Assembly (NCBI GenBank): GCA_014860355.1
Contig: JACZJV010000122.1
Coordinates: 1-60,609 of the forward strand
DNA from: Burkholderiales bacterium
GTDB taxonomy: Bacteria > Pseudomonadota > Gammaproteobacteria > Burkholderiales > SG8-39
Reading direction: 5' to 3'
DNA length: 60,609 bases
The position numbers and the translations under genes are program-made. Numbering within the stretch: the first letter of the stretch is position 1; each line of letters opens with the position of its first letter. The notes under the pieces were generated by a model. That model was not told the DNA's origin and did not search any database. It saw only the letters and a list, made by a program, of their open reading frames with translations. Shown piece after piece: positions 16,738-28,535 of this stretch.

Positions 16738-17925
16738 ATGTTCAAGAACGTCAAGGTATTGAGCTTCACCCACTTTCTGCAGGGTCCTTCGGCCGTGCAG
16801 ATGCTGTCGGACCTGGGTGCGGACGTGGTCAAGATAGAGCCGCCCAAGGGCGCGTTCGAGCGCCACTGGGCCGGTGGCGACGCCTTCATAGACGGTGTCA
16901 GCGTCTTCTACCTGCTGGGCAACCGCAATCAGCGCAGCCTGGCCATCGACTTGCGCTCCGAGGAAGGCAAGCGCATCGTGCTTCGTCTCGCAAAGGAGGC
17001 GGACGTGCTGGTGGAGAACTACCGCCCGGGCGTGATGAAGCGCCTGGGCTTCGGCTACGAGGCGTTGAAGGAGTTGAATCCGCGGCTGATCTACTGCTCC
17101 TGCACCGGCTACGGCGCCGACGGCCCCTATCTCGAGCGTCCAGGCCAGGACATGCTGCTTCAATGCATCAGTGGCATGGCGGCTCTGAGCGGCGACGGTC
17201 CGCCGACGCCGGTGGGCGCATCCATCGTCGATCAACACTCGGCGGCGTTGGCGGCGTTCGGCATCGCCGCGGCCCTCTACCGACGCGAGCATACCGGGCA
17301 GGGCGGCCAAATCGAGAGCAATCTGCTCAACGCCGCACTGGACTTGCAGATCGAACCGCTCAGCTACTACCTCAACGGCGGCAGGATGTGGGCGCGCGCG
17401 AAGCCCGCAATGGGTAGCCGATACCATCCCGCACCTTACGGCGTGTATCGCACGAGTGACGGCTGGATAGCGATTTCGCTGACGACGGTAACCAAACTTC
17501 GACTGGCCCTGGATGCGCGCGGGCTGGAAAGCTATGACGATCGCGACCAGGTGGTGCGCCGCGAGGAAGTCAACGCGATCATCGCACAGGCGCTGCAGCG
17601 GCGCAGCAGCGCCGAGTGGGCGCCTATCCTCGACGCGCACGACATCTGGCACGCGCCGGTCAACGAATACGCGGAGGTGGCGAGCGATCCCCAGGTGGCC
17701 TGGAACAAGATGATCATGCAGGTGGAGCATCCGCAACTCGGCCCATTGCGCCTCCTCGCGCATCCAGTACGCTACGACGGCGCAGTCCCGCGACTGCGCA
17801 GCCTGCCTCCGGCTATCGGCGAGCATACGCGCGCAGTGCTGCAGGAATGCGGCTTCGACGGTGCAGATATCGAGCGTCTGATTGCTGCCGGCGTGGTCGT
17901 CGCCGCGGCGCAGCCGGAGAAATAG
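16738..17925 (+). CDS. CaiB/BaiF family (class III) CoA-transferase
   Basis: A 395-aa class III CoA-transferase beginning MFKNVKVLSFTHFLQGPSAV. The catalytic Asp is in GYGADGPYLERPGQD. It is a clear paralogue of the transferase at 3053-4291: both carry PVGxSxVDxHxAALxAxGI, a TGxG segment and DLQIE. Such enzymes activate a free acid by taking CoA from a donor such as succinyl-CoA. It is placed between the acyl-CoA dehydrogenase (25-bp gap) and a MaoC gene (4-bp gap). It probably activates the acid handled by those neighbours (inference). Confidence 0.88.
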   Translation: MFKNVKVLSFTHFLQGPSAVQMLSDLGADVVKIEPPKGAFERHWAGGDAFIDGVSVFYLLGNRNQRSLAIDLRSEEGKRIVLRLAKEADVLVENYRPGVMKRLGFGYEALKELNPRLIYCSCTGYGADGPYLERPGQDMLLQCISGMAALSGDGPPTPVGASIVDQHSAALAAFGIAAALYRREHTGQGGQIESNLLNAALDLQIEPLSYYLNGGRMWARAKPAMGSRYHPAPYGVYRTSDGWIAISLTTVTKLRLALDARGLESYDDRDQVVRREEVNAIIAQALQRRSSAEWAPILDAHDIWHAPVNEYAEVASDPQVAWNKMIMQVEHPQLGPLRLLAHPVRYDGAVPRLRSLPPAIGEHTRAVLQECGFDGADIERLIAAGVVVAAAQPEK

Positions 17926-17929
17926 GGCC

Positions 17930-18367
17930 GTGCGGCGAATCGAGGACCTTCCGCCGGGTACCCGCGAGCTGACCGTGCGCACCATCGGCGCCGCGGACGT
18001 CGACGAATTCGGGCGCATTTCCGGCGATCTCAACCCCTTGCACATGGATGACGCCTTCGCCGCTACCACGCCCTTCGGCAGACGGGTTGCGCACGGCCTG
18101 CTCACCGGCGCGATCGTCTCCACCACGCACACCAAGCTGACCGGCCCGGGCTATGTATACATCGGCCAGGAACTGAACTTCCGTGGCCCGGTGTTCGTCG
18201 GTGACACGCTCACCGCGACCGTCACCGTGGTCGAGGTCAAGGCCGCGAAACGGATACTGGTGCTCGAATCGGTGGTTACCAAGCAGGACGGAACCCGGGT
18301 TCTAGACGGCCGTTCGGCGCTCAAGGAGATGGGCCACGCCGCAATGCCATCGAAAACCGCCGCATGA
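17930..18367 (+). CDS. MaoC-family hydratase-like protein
   Basis: A 145-aa MaoC-domain protein starting at GTG 17930, with GGAG ten bases upstream. A longer in-frame start at 17882 would overlap the preceding gene and adds only low-complexity residues. The catalytic pair is in SGDLNPLHMDDAFA, the classical (R)-hydratase pattern, followed by FGRRVAHGLLTGAIVS. It is more canonical than the other two MaoC proteins here and not a close copy of them, so the island may carry two different hydration activities. Confidence 0.83.
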   Translation: MRRIEDLPPGTRELTVRTIGAADVDEFGRISGDLNPLHMDDAFAATTPFGRRVAHGLLTGAIVSTTHTKLTGPGYVYIGQELNFRGPVFVGDTLTATVTVVEVKAAKRILVLESVVTKQDGTRVLDGRSALKEMGHAAMPSKTAA

Positions 18368-18518
18368 ATGCAGCGGGGTCAAACGCACGTCGAGTCGCTG
18401 GACCGGAGCAGCCGGACCCATATGCGCAGAGGCCGGAGGCCGGGTTGCGGCAAGCATGCGGCGGTGGACTGGAAATCATGTGCACTGGCAATCCATCTTT
18501 ACCAGGGAGACTAGGCTT

Positions 18519-19229
18519 ATGTCGAACAAACCACTGAGCAGGAAGGAACTCGAGCATTTGCGCACTTTCGACACGCCGACCATCTGCAATGCGCTGGAAG
18601 TGTTCGATCCCAGGTTCAGGAGCCAGGGCTACACGCTGGATCCGCTGGTGTGCGCGTTTCCAAAATTGCCGCCCATGGTCGGCTACGCCAAGACCGCGAC
18701 CATGCGGGCAATGCGACCCGCCAGGCGCGACAAGAAGGCCGAGGACAGGATCAGCGCGGCGTACATCGACTATGTGGGGGCCGGCTCCGGTCCCAAGATA
18801 GCGGTGGTCCAGGACCTGGACGGCAATCAGCGCGGCCGTGGCGCGCTGTGGGGCGAGGTCAATACCACCATGCACCAGGCGCTGGGCTGCGTCGGCGTCC
18901 TCACCAATGGCAGCGTGCGCGATCTGCGCATGATCGCCCCGGAGTTTCAACTGCTCGCCGGATCAGTCGGCCCCTCGCACGCCCATGATCATCTCGTCGG
19001 CTTCGGCGGCGAAGTAAATGTCGCGGGCATGATCGTGGCGGACGGCGATCTGGTTCATGCCGACGAGCACGGCGCCGTCGTCATCCCACACGAACTCGCG
19101 CGCAAGTTGCCCGACGCCGTCGCCCTGGTCACGCGGCGCGAGGCGGTGATCCTGAAGGCCTGCCGCGAGCCGGGCTTCACCGTAGACAAGCTGAAAAAAG
19201 CGATCGCGAAGAGCGAGCAGGTGCACTGA
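18519..19229 (+). CDS. RraA-like / HMG-aldolase family protein
   Basis: A 236-aa protein of the RraA-like family, which includes 4-hydroxy-4-methyl-2-oxoglutarate/4-carboxy-4-hydroxy-2-oxoadipate aldolases, oxaloacetate decarboxylases and the RNase E inhibitor RraA. Visible features are FDTPTICNALE near the N-terminus, GALWGEVNTTMHQALGC, and LTNGSVRDLRMI with the substrate- and metal-site Arg-Asp pair; HADEHGAVVIPHE closes the fold. ATG 18519 has AGGGAG nine bases upstream. In a catabolic operon an aldolase or decarboxylase on a 2-oxo acid is more likely than RNase E control. Confidence 0.8.
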   Translation: MSNKPLSRKELEHLRTFDTPTICNALEVFDPRFRSQGYTLDPLVCAFPKLPPMVGYAKTATMRAMRPARRDKKAEDRISAAYIDYVGAGSGPKIAVVQDLDGNQRGRGALWGEVNTTMHQALGCVGVLTNGSVRDLRMIAPEFQLLAGSVGPSHAHDHLVGFGGEVNVAGMIVADGDLVHADEHGAVVIPHELARKLPDAVALVTRREAVILKACREPGFTVDKLKKAIAKSEQVH

Positions 19230-19301
19230 GAACCTTCCGGCGCAAAGACAATCCGTGCCCCGCCGCAGTCGGGGTCCAACAATCAAACGAGGAGCGGGCG
19301 A

Positions 19302-20225
19302 TTGAAAGCTAACTGGAGTGGTGTATTTCCGGCGGTTACGACGCAGTTTCGCGAGGATTTCTCGCTGGACATCGACGCCACCGCGCGCGTCATGGAGGGC
19401 CTGATTCGGGACGGGGTGTCGGGACTGGTCATCTGCGGTACGGTGGGCGAGAACTGCTCGCTCGAAAAAGGCGAGAAGATCGCCGTGATGGAGGCGGCCA
19501 AAGCAGTGGCGCGTGGCCGCGTCCCCGTCGTGAGCGGCATTGCCGAATTCACTTCGGCTTTTGCAATCGACATGGCGAAGCAGGCGGCGCGCATCGGTCT
19601 GGACGGCGTGATGCTAATGCCGGCGCTGGTCTATTCATCCAAGCCGCAGGAAACGGCGGCGCATTTTCGCAGCGTCGCCAGGGCGACCGACTTGCCGGTG
19701 ATGGTGTACAACAATCCCCCGATCTACAAGAACGACGTCACGCCGCAGATCCTGGCCTCGCTCTCGGACTGCGAGACCATCGTTTATTTCAAGGAATCCT
19801 CCGGCGACACCCGGCGCTTCACCGACCTGCGCAACATGGTGGGTGACCGATTCGTGCTGTTCGCAGGACTTGATGACGTCGTGGTCGAGAGCATCATGGT
19901 CGGCGCCGTCGGCTGGGTATCGGGGCTGTCGAACGCATTTCCGCGCGAAGGCGAGACCCTGTTCCGGCTCGCCCGGGCAGGCCGCTACGCCGAAGCCATG
20001 AGCCTGTATCGCTGGTTCATGCCCTTGCTGCACCTGGATGCGCGACCCGACCTGGTACAGTGCATCAAACTGTGCGAGCACATCATGGGCCGCGGCACCC
20101 ACCGCACCCGCCCGCCGAGGCTCGCGCTCGACACCAGGGAAACCGCCGAAATCGAAGCGATGATGAAGCAGGCGCTGGCAACGCGTCCCGAACTGCCCGA
20201 GGTCGGCCTGGCGCGGGCTGCATGA
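19302..20225 (+). CDS. DHDPS/N-acetylneuraminate-lyase superfamily protein (copy 1)
   Basis: A 307-aa class I aldolase-fold enzyme. The Schiff-base lysine is in IVYFKESSGD and the catalytic tyrosine in VMVYNNPP. The substrate-recognition motif, usually GTTGE, reads CGTVGEN, so the second Thr is changed to Val. The start is TTG 19302, supported by GAGGAG seven bases upstream. The family includes dihydrodipicolinate synthase, KDG aldolase and 5-keto-4-deoxyglucarate dehydratase; the last two would fit a uronate pathway. It is followed by a homologous gene, so a tandem duplication has diverged or the two proteins act on different intermediates. Confidence 0.82.
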   Translation: MKANWSGVFPAVTTQFREDFSLDIDATARVMEGLIRDGVSGLVICGTVGENCSLEKGEKIAVMEAAKAVARGRVPVVSGIAEFTSAFAIDMAKQAARIGLDGVMLMPALVYSSKPQETAAHFRSVARATDLPVMVYNNPPIYKNDVTPQILASLSDCETIVYFKESSGDTRRFTDLRNMVGDRFVLFAGLDDVVVESIMVGAVGWVSGLSNAFPREGETLFRLARAGRYAEAMSLYRWFMPLLHLDARPDLVQCIKLCEHIMGRGTHRTRPPRLALDTRETAEIEAMMKQALATRPELPEVGLARAA

Positions 20226-20324
20226 GCGCAATGGCACGGGTCGAGCCAGCTGCGCGGTACGCCTGTAAGGCCCGCAACCGCGCGAGGCGGCTGCTCTAAT
20301 CAATTCCCACAAAGGATTTCAACC

Positions 20325-21221
20325 ATGCAATGGATCGGCGTATTTCCCGCAGTGACCACCCAAATGAAGCGCGATGGCGCGCTCGACCTCGAAGCGACCC
20401 AGAGAGGGATCGAACGTTTGATCGACGGCGGCGTGCGCGGCCTGGTGATGATGGGCATGGTGGGCGAAAGCAGCGCCCTGCGGCCGGAAGAGAAGCTCGA
20501 CGTGCTGCGCGCCGCGAAGGAGTCGGCGCGCGGCCGCGTGCCGATTCTTTCCGGCGTGGCCGAGTTCACCACCGCCCAGGGCGCGGAATACGCAAAGAAA
20601 TGCGAGCAGCTCAGGATCGACGGCCTGATGCTGTTCCCCGCGATCGGCTATAAATGCGATGCGGGCGAAACGGAAGCGCATTGCCGCGCCGTGGCGCAGG
20701 CGAGCGGACTGCCGATCCTGATCTACAACAACCCGGTAGGTTACGGCGTGGATGTCACGCCGGAGATACTGCAGCGCCTGACCGACTGTTCGACTCTGGT
20801 CGCTATCAAGGAAGAATCCTACGACGTGCGCAGGGTGACCGATATCTACAATCTGGTCGGCCACCGCTACGAAGTGGTTTGCGGCGTCGACGACCTGGTC
20901 CTGGAGAGCGCGATCCTTGGCGTGACCTCCTGGGTGTCGGGCATGGCCAACGTATACCCGAAGGAGTCGGCTCAACTGCTTGAGTTTGCGGCGGCTGGCA
21001 AGTGGGATGAGGCGCGCACGCTGTACCGCATCCTGACGCCGATTTTCCATCTGGACACCAAGCCGAAGCTGGTGCAATACATCAAGCTCGCGGCGCAGCT
21101 GAAAGGGTATGGCAGCGAGTGGGTCCGGGCGCCGCGGCTGCCACTGAGCGGGGCAGAACGCGAGATGGTTGAGCGCGTGGTCGCGCGCACCGAAATTGCC
21201 CTGGCCGGGCGGGCCGCCTGA
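20325..21221 (+). CDS. DHDPS/N-acetylneuraminate-lyase superfamily protein (copy 2)
   Basis: A 298-aa paralogue of the preceding protein; both begin W(S/I)GVFPAVTTQ. The Schiff-base lysine is in VAIKEESYD and the tyrosine in ILIYNNPVG. The GTTGE position reads GMVGES, so both threonines that normally touch the substrate carboxylate or relay protons are gone. This suggests a non-canonical substrate rather than dihydrodipicolinate synthesis. ATG 20325 follows AAAGGA. It is separated from the GH88 gene by 19 bp. Confidence 0.82.
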   Translation: MQWIGVFPAVTTQMKRDGALDLEATQRGIERLIDGGVRGLVMMGMVGESSALRPEEKLDVLRAAKESARGRVPILSGVAEFTTAQGAEYAKKCEQLRIDGLMLFPAIGYKCDAGETEAHCRAVAQASGLPILIYNNPVGYGVDVTPEILQRLTDCSTLVAIKEESYDVRRVTDIYNLVGHRYEVVCGVDDLVLESAILGVTSWVSGMANVYPKESAQLLEFAAAGKWDEARTLYRILTPIFHLDTKPKLVQYIKLAAQLKGYGSEWVRAPRLPLSGAEREMVERVVARTEIALAGRAA

Positions 21222-21240
21222 GCGCTTGCGGGAGACGAAA

Positions 21241-22467
21241 ATGCCCAAGGACACGACAGGCCGGACTGAAATCGCCGCCGCGCAGCGCGAGCTGTTTGCG
21301 AAAACGCTGGACCGGATGGCGCAAAAGGTCGCCGAAGACGAACCGACGCTGGGCGTCGAATTCCCGCACGTGACGGCTGCCGACGGCTCCTGGATCCGCA
21401 TGCCCGCGTCTCTGTCTGCAGGCTACACGGGGTCGGCCTGGAGCCACGGAAACTGGCTCTGCGGCTTCTGGGTCGGCCTGCTGCTCGCGTCCTATTGCAC
21501 CACCGGCGACAGGAAATACCTGATGTGGGCCCGCGAAAGGATGCGGCTGGTGGCGCAGCGCGCGGAGGACCCCAATACGCACGACATCGGTTTCATCTTC
21601 GACAGCAGCGCGATTCCCGGTTTCCACATCACCGGCGACCGCTGGTACGGCGACATTGCGCTGGTGGCGGCCGGCAAGCTGCGCGCGCGCCTGGTGAACA
21701 CGCGCCGCGGCGCCTATCTGGCGTCATGGGGTCCGCTCGACGACCCGCGCGGGCGCTGCAGCTCCGCCATCGACACCATGGCAAATCTTTCCTTGCTTTA
21801 TTGGGCCGCCGACTACAGCGGGGACGGCAGCTATCGACTGGCGGCTGAGGCTCACGCCGACATGAGCGCCGGGGCGTTCATTCGCGCCGATGATTCCACC
21901 TACCATGCCGTCGAATACGATGTCATCAGCGGCGAGCGCAAGCGCGGATACACCTTTCAGGGCGCGGCGGACGAATCCGCCTGGAGCCGCGGTCAGGGCT
22001 GGGCAATCTACGGCTACGTGAATTCGGCCCGCGAAACCGGCAAGCGCAGCTATCTCGCGCTGGCCGAGCGTCTGGCGGCCTATTACGTCAAGCGGCTGCA
22101 AGGGCGCCAGGTGCCGCCCTGGGATTTCGATGCGCAAGGCGCCGACGCCGCGATCAAGGACACCGCCGCCGCCGCAGTGGTTTCGTCGGCCCTGCTCGAA
22201 CTCGGCCGCGTGCATCCGGATCCCGCAGCCGCGGCGAAGTGGAACGGTCACGGGCTCGCCATGCTGGAAGCGCTGTGCCGCGACGAATTCGCGCACGAGG
22301 CGTCCCACCGCGGACTGCTGAAGCATTCCTGCTATTCGAAACCGCACAACGAAGGGGTAGAAAGCGCCACTATGTTCGGCGATTTCTTCTTTGTCGAAGC
22401 CCTGTGCCGGGTGGTCATGCCCGGAAAATTCCGGCCTCTGGCAACCAGTCCGATGCCGATCATCTAA
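21241..22467 (+). CDS. Glycoside hydrolase family 88-like unsaturated glucuronyl hydrolase
   Basis: A 408-aa protein with the alpha/alpha-barrel signature of GH88. These enzymes release 4,5-unsaturated uronic acid from oligosaccharides by hydrating the vinyl-ether double bond. Family-like segments: WSHGNWLCGFWVGLL, HDIGFIFDSSAIP (first catalytic-region Asp), SAIDTMANLSLLYWAA (second Asp), and ESAWSRGQGWAIYGYVNSA. No signal peptide is visible, so it would act in the cytoplasm on imported material. ATG 21241 is preceded by GGGAG. It is the last gene of the catabolic operon, with the convergent ProC-like gene 38 bp away. The related GH105 family is an alternative. Confidence 0.82.
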   Translation: MPKDTTGRTEIAAAQRELFAKTLDRMAQKVAEDEPTLGVEFPHVTAADGSWIRMPASLSAGYTGSAWSHGNWLCGFWVGLLLASYCTTGDRKYLMWARERMRLVAQRAEDPNTHDIGFIFDSSAIPGFHITGDRWYGDIALVAAGKLRARLVNTRRGAYLASWGPLDDPRGRCSSAIDTMANLSLLYWAADYSGDGSYRLAAEAHADMSAGAFIRADDSTYHAVEYDVISGERKRGYTFQGAADESAWSRGQGWAIYGYVNSARETGKRSYLALAERLAAYYVKRLQGRQVPPWDFDAQGADAAIKDTAAAAVVSSALLELGRVHPDPAAAAKWNGHGLAMLEALCRDEFAHEASHRGLLKHSCYSKPHNEGVESATMFGDFFFVEALCRVVMPGKFRPLATSPMPII

Positions 22468-22505
22468 CCGGTATGTATTGAAGCGCGACCGAGGGCGCGA
22501 ATGGA

Positions 22506-23282
22506 CTAGCGCTTTCCTTCCAACCGTTTCAGTATGCCGTCCAACGCCGAGCCGACCGCGCCGAACCAGTTTCCTCCGGTGAGTTCCGTCACCGCCTGTT
22601 CATTGAGTCCTCCCGGCGTCTGCGCATGTTGCGCGAGCGCGATAGGCGACGCAGCACCGGGCCGGTCGGCAATGGCACCGAGCGCGTGGAAGCTCGCCGC
22701 GGCGAAGGCGGTCGCCGTGTCTGCGCGCACGCCGTTGGCCGTCGCCCATTGCGCCGAACTCGCGAGGAAGCCGTAGTACGGCGCGATCAGCGCCGTCACG
22801 CTCCACAGTGCGAGGAATTCGCGCCGGTCCCGCGCCGTAATCTGTGTGCCCAGGCCCTCTAGCAGCGCGGCAACTTCTTCGTCCCGGGGCAGTAGCAGGA
22901 TCGGGCCGATGCGCGATTCTACAGACGGCATGACGAAGATGCGCGCCGCGAGGCGCCCGGGCGCGATCGCCGCTTCCATCCATGCGTCGTCTACCGGCGC
23001 AATCAGGCTCAACACGCGCTGTCCGGGACTGAATTCAAGCGTCGGGATCACTGCACGCGCGACCTGCGGGCGCAGCGCGAGAACGACCCAGTCGCTTTCA
23101 TTTACGGCCCCTTGATTGTCGTTTGCAACCGTCACCTGTTTGAAGCGCCGGGCCAGGTCTGCCGCCGTATCGGCGTTGCGCGGCCCGACGCATATGCGCT
23201 TGGGTGAGCCGGACAAGCTGCAAAGTCCGGCCACAAGCGCCGCCGCGATGCGACCAGTGCCGACGAAACCGATGGTGGTCAT
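22506..23282 (-). CDS. Pyrroline-5-carboxylate reductase-like protein
   Basis: A 258-aa NAD(P)-dependent reductase. The N-terminal Rossmann motif is TIGFVGTGRIAAALVAGL, and the C-terminal domain carries the ProC-type segment QTPGGLNEQAVTEL near residues 224-237. ProC makes proline from pyrroline-5-carboxylate; the middle of this protein is divergent (GPRNADTAADLARRF, ALRPQVARAVIP), so it may be a ProC paralogue with another imine substrate. It is convergent with the GH88 gene and probably not part of the catabolic operon. Confidence 0.72.
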   Translation of the reverse strand: MTTIGFVGTGRIAAALVAGLCSLSGSPKRICVGPRNADTAADLARRFKQVTVANDNQGAVNESDWVVLALRPQVARAVIPTLEFSPGQRVLSLIAPVDDAWMEAAIAPGRLAARIFVMPSVESRIGPILLLPRDEEVAALLEGLGTQITARDRREFLALWSVTALIAPYYGFLASSAQWATANGVRADTATAFAAASFHALGAIADRPGAASPIALAQHAQTPGGLNEQAVTELTGGNWFGAVGSALDGILKRLEGKR

Positions 23283-23306
23283 ACGCTGTCCGATTCAAAT
23301 GAACGT

Positions 23307-24086
23307 TTAAAGAGAGCGACTGCCAGGTTCGCATTTATCACGGGCAAGCGAACAAGCGGCGCCCGCGGCAGCGCTCATCTGACGCAGGCCGGCGTCCAGC
23401 GCCACGCGTTCATCGAACACGAAACACTCGCCGCGAAAATGCGCACCGCCGCATTGCTCGAAGTAGTTGAGTATGCCACCGTCCAGCTGGTAGACCTCGC
23501 GAAAGCCCTGCTTGATTAGCCAGGGTGCGGCTTTTTCGCAGCGTATGCCGCCGGTGCAGAAGGTGACCACGGGCCGGTCCTTCAGTTCCTGCGCCAGCGC
23601 CGGGGTCGCGCGCGGAAATTCGCTGAAGGACTTGAGCCCTAGCGTGAGCGCATGCTCGAACGATCCCAGTTCGACTTCGAACTGGTTGCGCGTATCGAGC
23701 AGCGCAATCTCGCGCCCCTCGTCCAGCCAGCGCTTGAGTTCCTGCGGCGCGAGCCGCGGCGCGCTCAGCTCGCAAGGATTGATTTCGGGGCGCCGCATGG
23801 AGACGATTTCGCGCTTGACCTTGACCAGCAGGCGCCGGAACGGCTGCGCCGCCGACCAGCTGCGCTTGGCTTCGATGGGGGCGAAACGCGCGTCCGCGCG
23901 CAGCACGGCGAGAAAATCCTCGACGTTCGCGGCGGCGCCGGCGAGGACGAGATTGATGCCTTCGCCGGCGATGAGGATGGTGCCTTTGAGCCCCAGTTCC
24001 TCGCCGCGCGCCTTGAATGCGGCGCGCAATTCGGCCAGTTCACTGAGGGCGACGAAGCGGTAGGCGGCGATATTGAGGATATTCAT
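23307..24086 (-). CDS. trhO: tRNA uridine(34) hydroxylase / rhodanese-domain protein TrhO (YceA)
   Basis: A 259-aa protein starting at ATG 24086 (MNILNIAAYRFVAL); the longer in-frame extension to 24383 overlaps the divergent dnaE gene and is not supported. It has the YceA layout: an N-terminal acylphosphatase-like domain (GLKGTILIAGEGINLVLAG) and a rhodanese domain with active-site loop FCTGGIRCEKAAPWL. TrhO performs oxygen-dependent hydroxylation of U34 of certain tRNAs on the way to 5-methoxyuridine derivatives. It is divergent from dnaE with about 150 bp between them. Confidence 0.9.
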   Translation of the reverse strand: MNILNIAAYRFVALSELAELRAAFKARGEELGLKGTILIAGEGINLVLAGAAANVEDFLAVLRADARFAPIEAKRSWSAAQPFRRLLVKVKREIVSMRRPEINPCELSAPRLAPQELKRWLDEGREIALLDTRNQFEVELGSFEHALTLGLKSFSEFPRATPALAQELKDRPVVTFCTGGIRCEKAAPWLIKQGFREVYQLDGGILNYFEQCGGAHFRGECFVFDERVALDAGLRQMSAAAGAACSLARDKCEPGSRSL

Positions 24087-24237
24087 GGCAGATTGGCGCC
24101 GGCGCCATGGCGTAGCGGGAGCGCAATTGTACAAGAGCGCGGGCACTACGGCCGCCGCAGGCCGTTGATTTGGCTGGAACGTCCTGCGCGACACTGAGCG
24201 GGTGGTAAAATTTCGGCGTACGCAGCTCGCGCAAGCC

Positions 24238-27735
<3,498 letters not shown>

Positions 27736-27750
27736 ACCCGCGCGGACAAT

Positions 27751-28020
27751 TCACTCGGTCGGTCGCAGTTCGAACCCGGCGAACTTGCCTTCGGCCTCGT
27801 TGACGTCGACGCGCTCCACCTGAGCCGACGGCGGCCCGCGCCGCGCCCAGGCGACCAGGGCGTCCAGAGCCTCGGCTGTCCCCGCTATCATTGCCTCTAC
27901 GCTGCCGCCGCGGCGGTTGCGCACCCAGCCGGTAACGCCGAGGTATTGCGCCTCTTCCATGAAGCGGTAGCGATAGCCCACTCCCTGGACATGCCCGAAA
28001 ATATCCAAGTGCCTGACCAT
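27751..28020 (-). CDS. acyP: Acylphosphatase
   Basis: An 89-aa acylphosphatase hydrolysing carboxyl-phosphate bonds of small acyl phosphates. The phosphate-binding motif GHVQGVGYRYRF carries the catalytic Arg, and the conserved Asn is in GWVRNRRGGSVEAM. I use ATG 28020; the extension to 28059 only adds residues without family similarity. It is convergent with dnaE and lies downstream of the cytochrome operon, with a 136-bp gap holding no recognisable gene. Confidence 0.92.
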   Translation of the reverse strand: MVRHLDIFGHVQGVGYRYRFMEEAQYLGVTGWVRNRRGGSVEAMIAGTAEALDALVAWARRGPPSAQVERVDVNEAEGKFAGFELRPTE

Positions 28021-28156
28021 GTGCCCTGTGCGGCTGAAGTTCGGCCAAATATAGCGCAAAAAAACCCGGGGTGCGCGCTTGAACGCGCCCAGGGCCGAGT
28101 TCGGCGTGTAGCCGGCCGCGCAGCGCTGCCCACTGCTGCTGCCGGATACTGCGGTG

Positions 28157-28447
28157 CTATTTGTTTTGGCTGATCATGTATTCGACTGCGGCCTTGACGT
28201 CGGCCTCGCTCTTGGCCCCGCCTTTGGGCGGCATGGGCTTCTTGCCCTTCATGACCGCAGCCGTCAGCGCAGCTTCACCCTTTGCGATCAGCGGCGCCCA
28301 TGCGGCCTTGTCGCCCATCTTGGGTTTCATCGCCATATGGCAGGCTTTGCAGGACTTGTCGAATACTGCTTTGCCGTCCGCAGCCGCAACCTGTGCGCTG
28401 AACATCAATGCCGCAACAGCACCAGCCAGAATCAATGCCTGTTTCAT
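28157..28447 (-). CDS. Small monohaem cytochrome c (c5-like)
   Basis: A 96-aa exported cytochrome c. The signal peptide runs to about residue 23 (LILAGAVAALMFSAQVAAA). One haem motif, CKACH, occurs in VFDKSCKACHM, and the probable distal Met ligand is in KKPMPPKGG, as in c5 cytochromes. ATG 28447 is preceded by AGGA; longer starts run into the preceding NrfD gene. It is last in the minus-strand set rhodanese, hexahaem cytochrome, ferredoxin, NrfD, and is a plausible periplasmic shuttle for electrons leaving that complex (inference). Confidence 0.9.
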   Translation of the reverse strand: MKQALILAGAVAALMFSAQVAAADGKAVFDKSCKACHMAMKPKMGDKAAWAPLIAKGEAALTAAVMKGKKPMPPKGGAKSEADVKAAVEYMISQNK

Positions 28448-28535
28448 GTCTTCTTTCCTTTCACGTTGATAATGCAATTCACATCGGTAGGACAAACCCG
28501 CGGGCGCCTCCTCACCTCCAGAATGTCTTCGCGCG

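Noticed and set aside
18456-18518. Longer start for the RraA-like protein
   Set aside because: The extension has no family similarity, while ATG 18519 has AGGGAG nine bases upstream.
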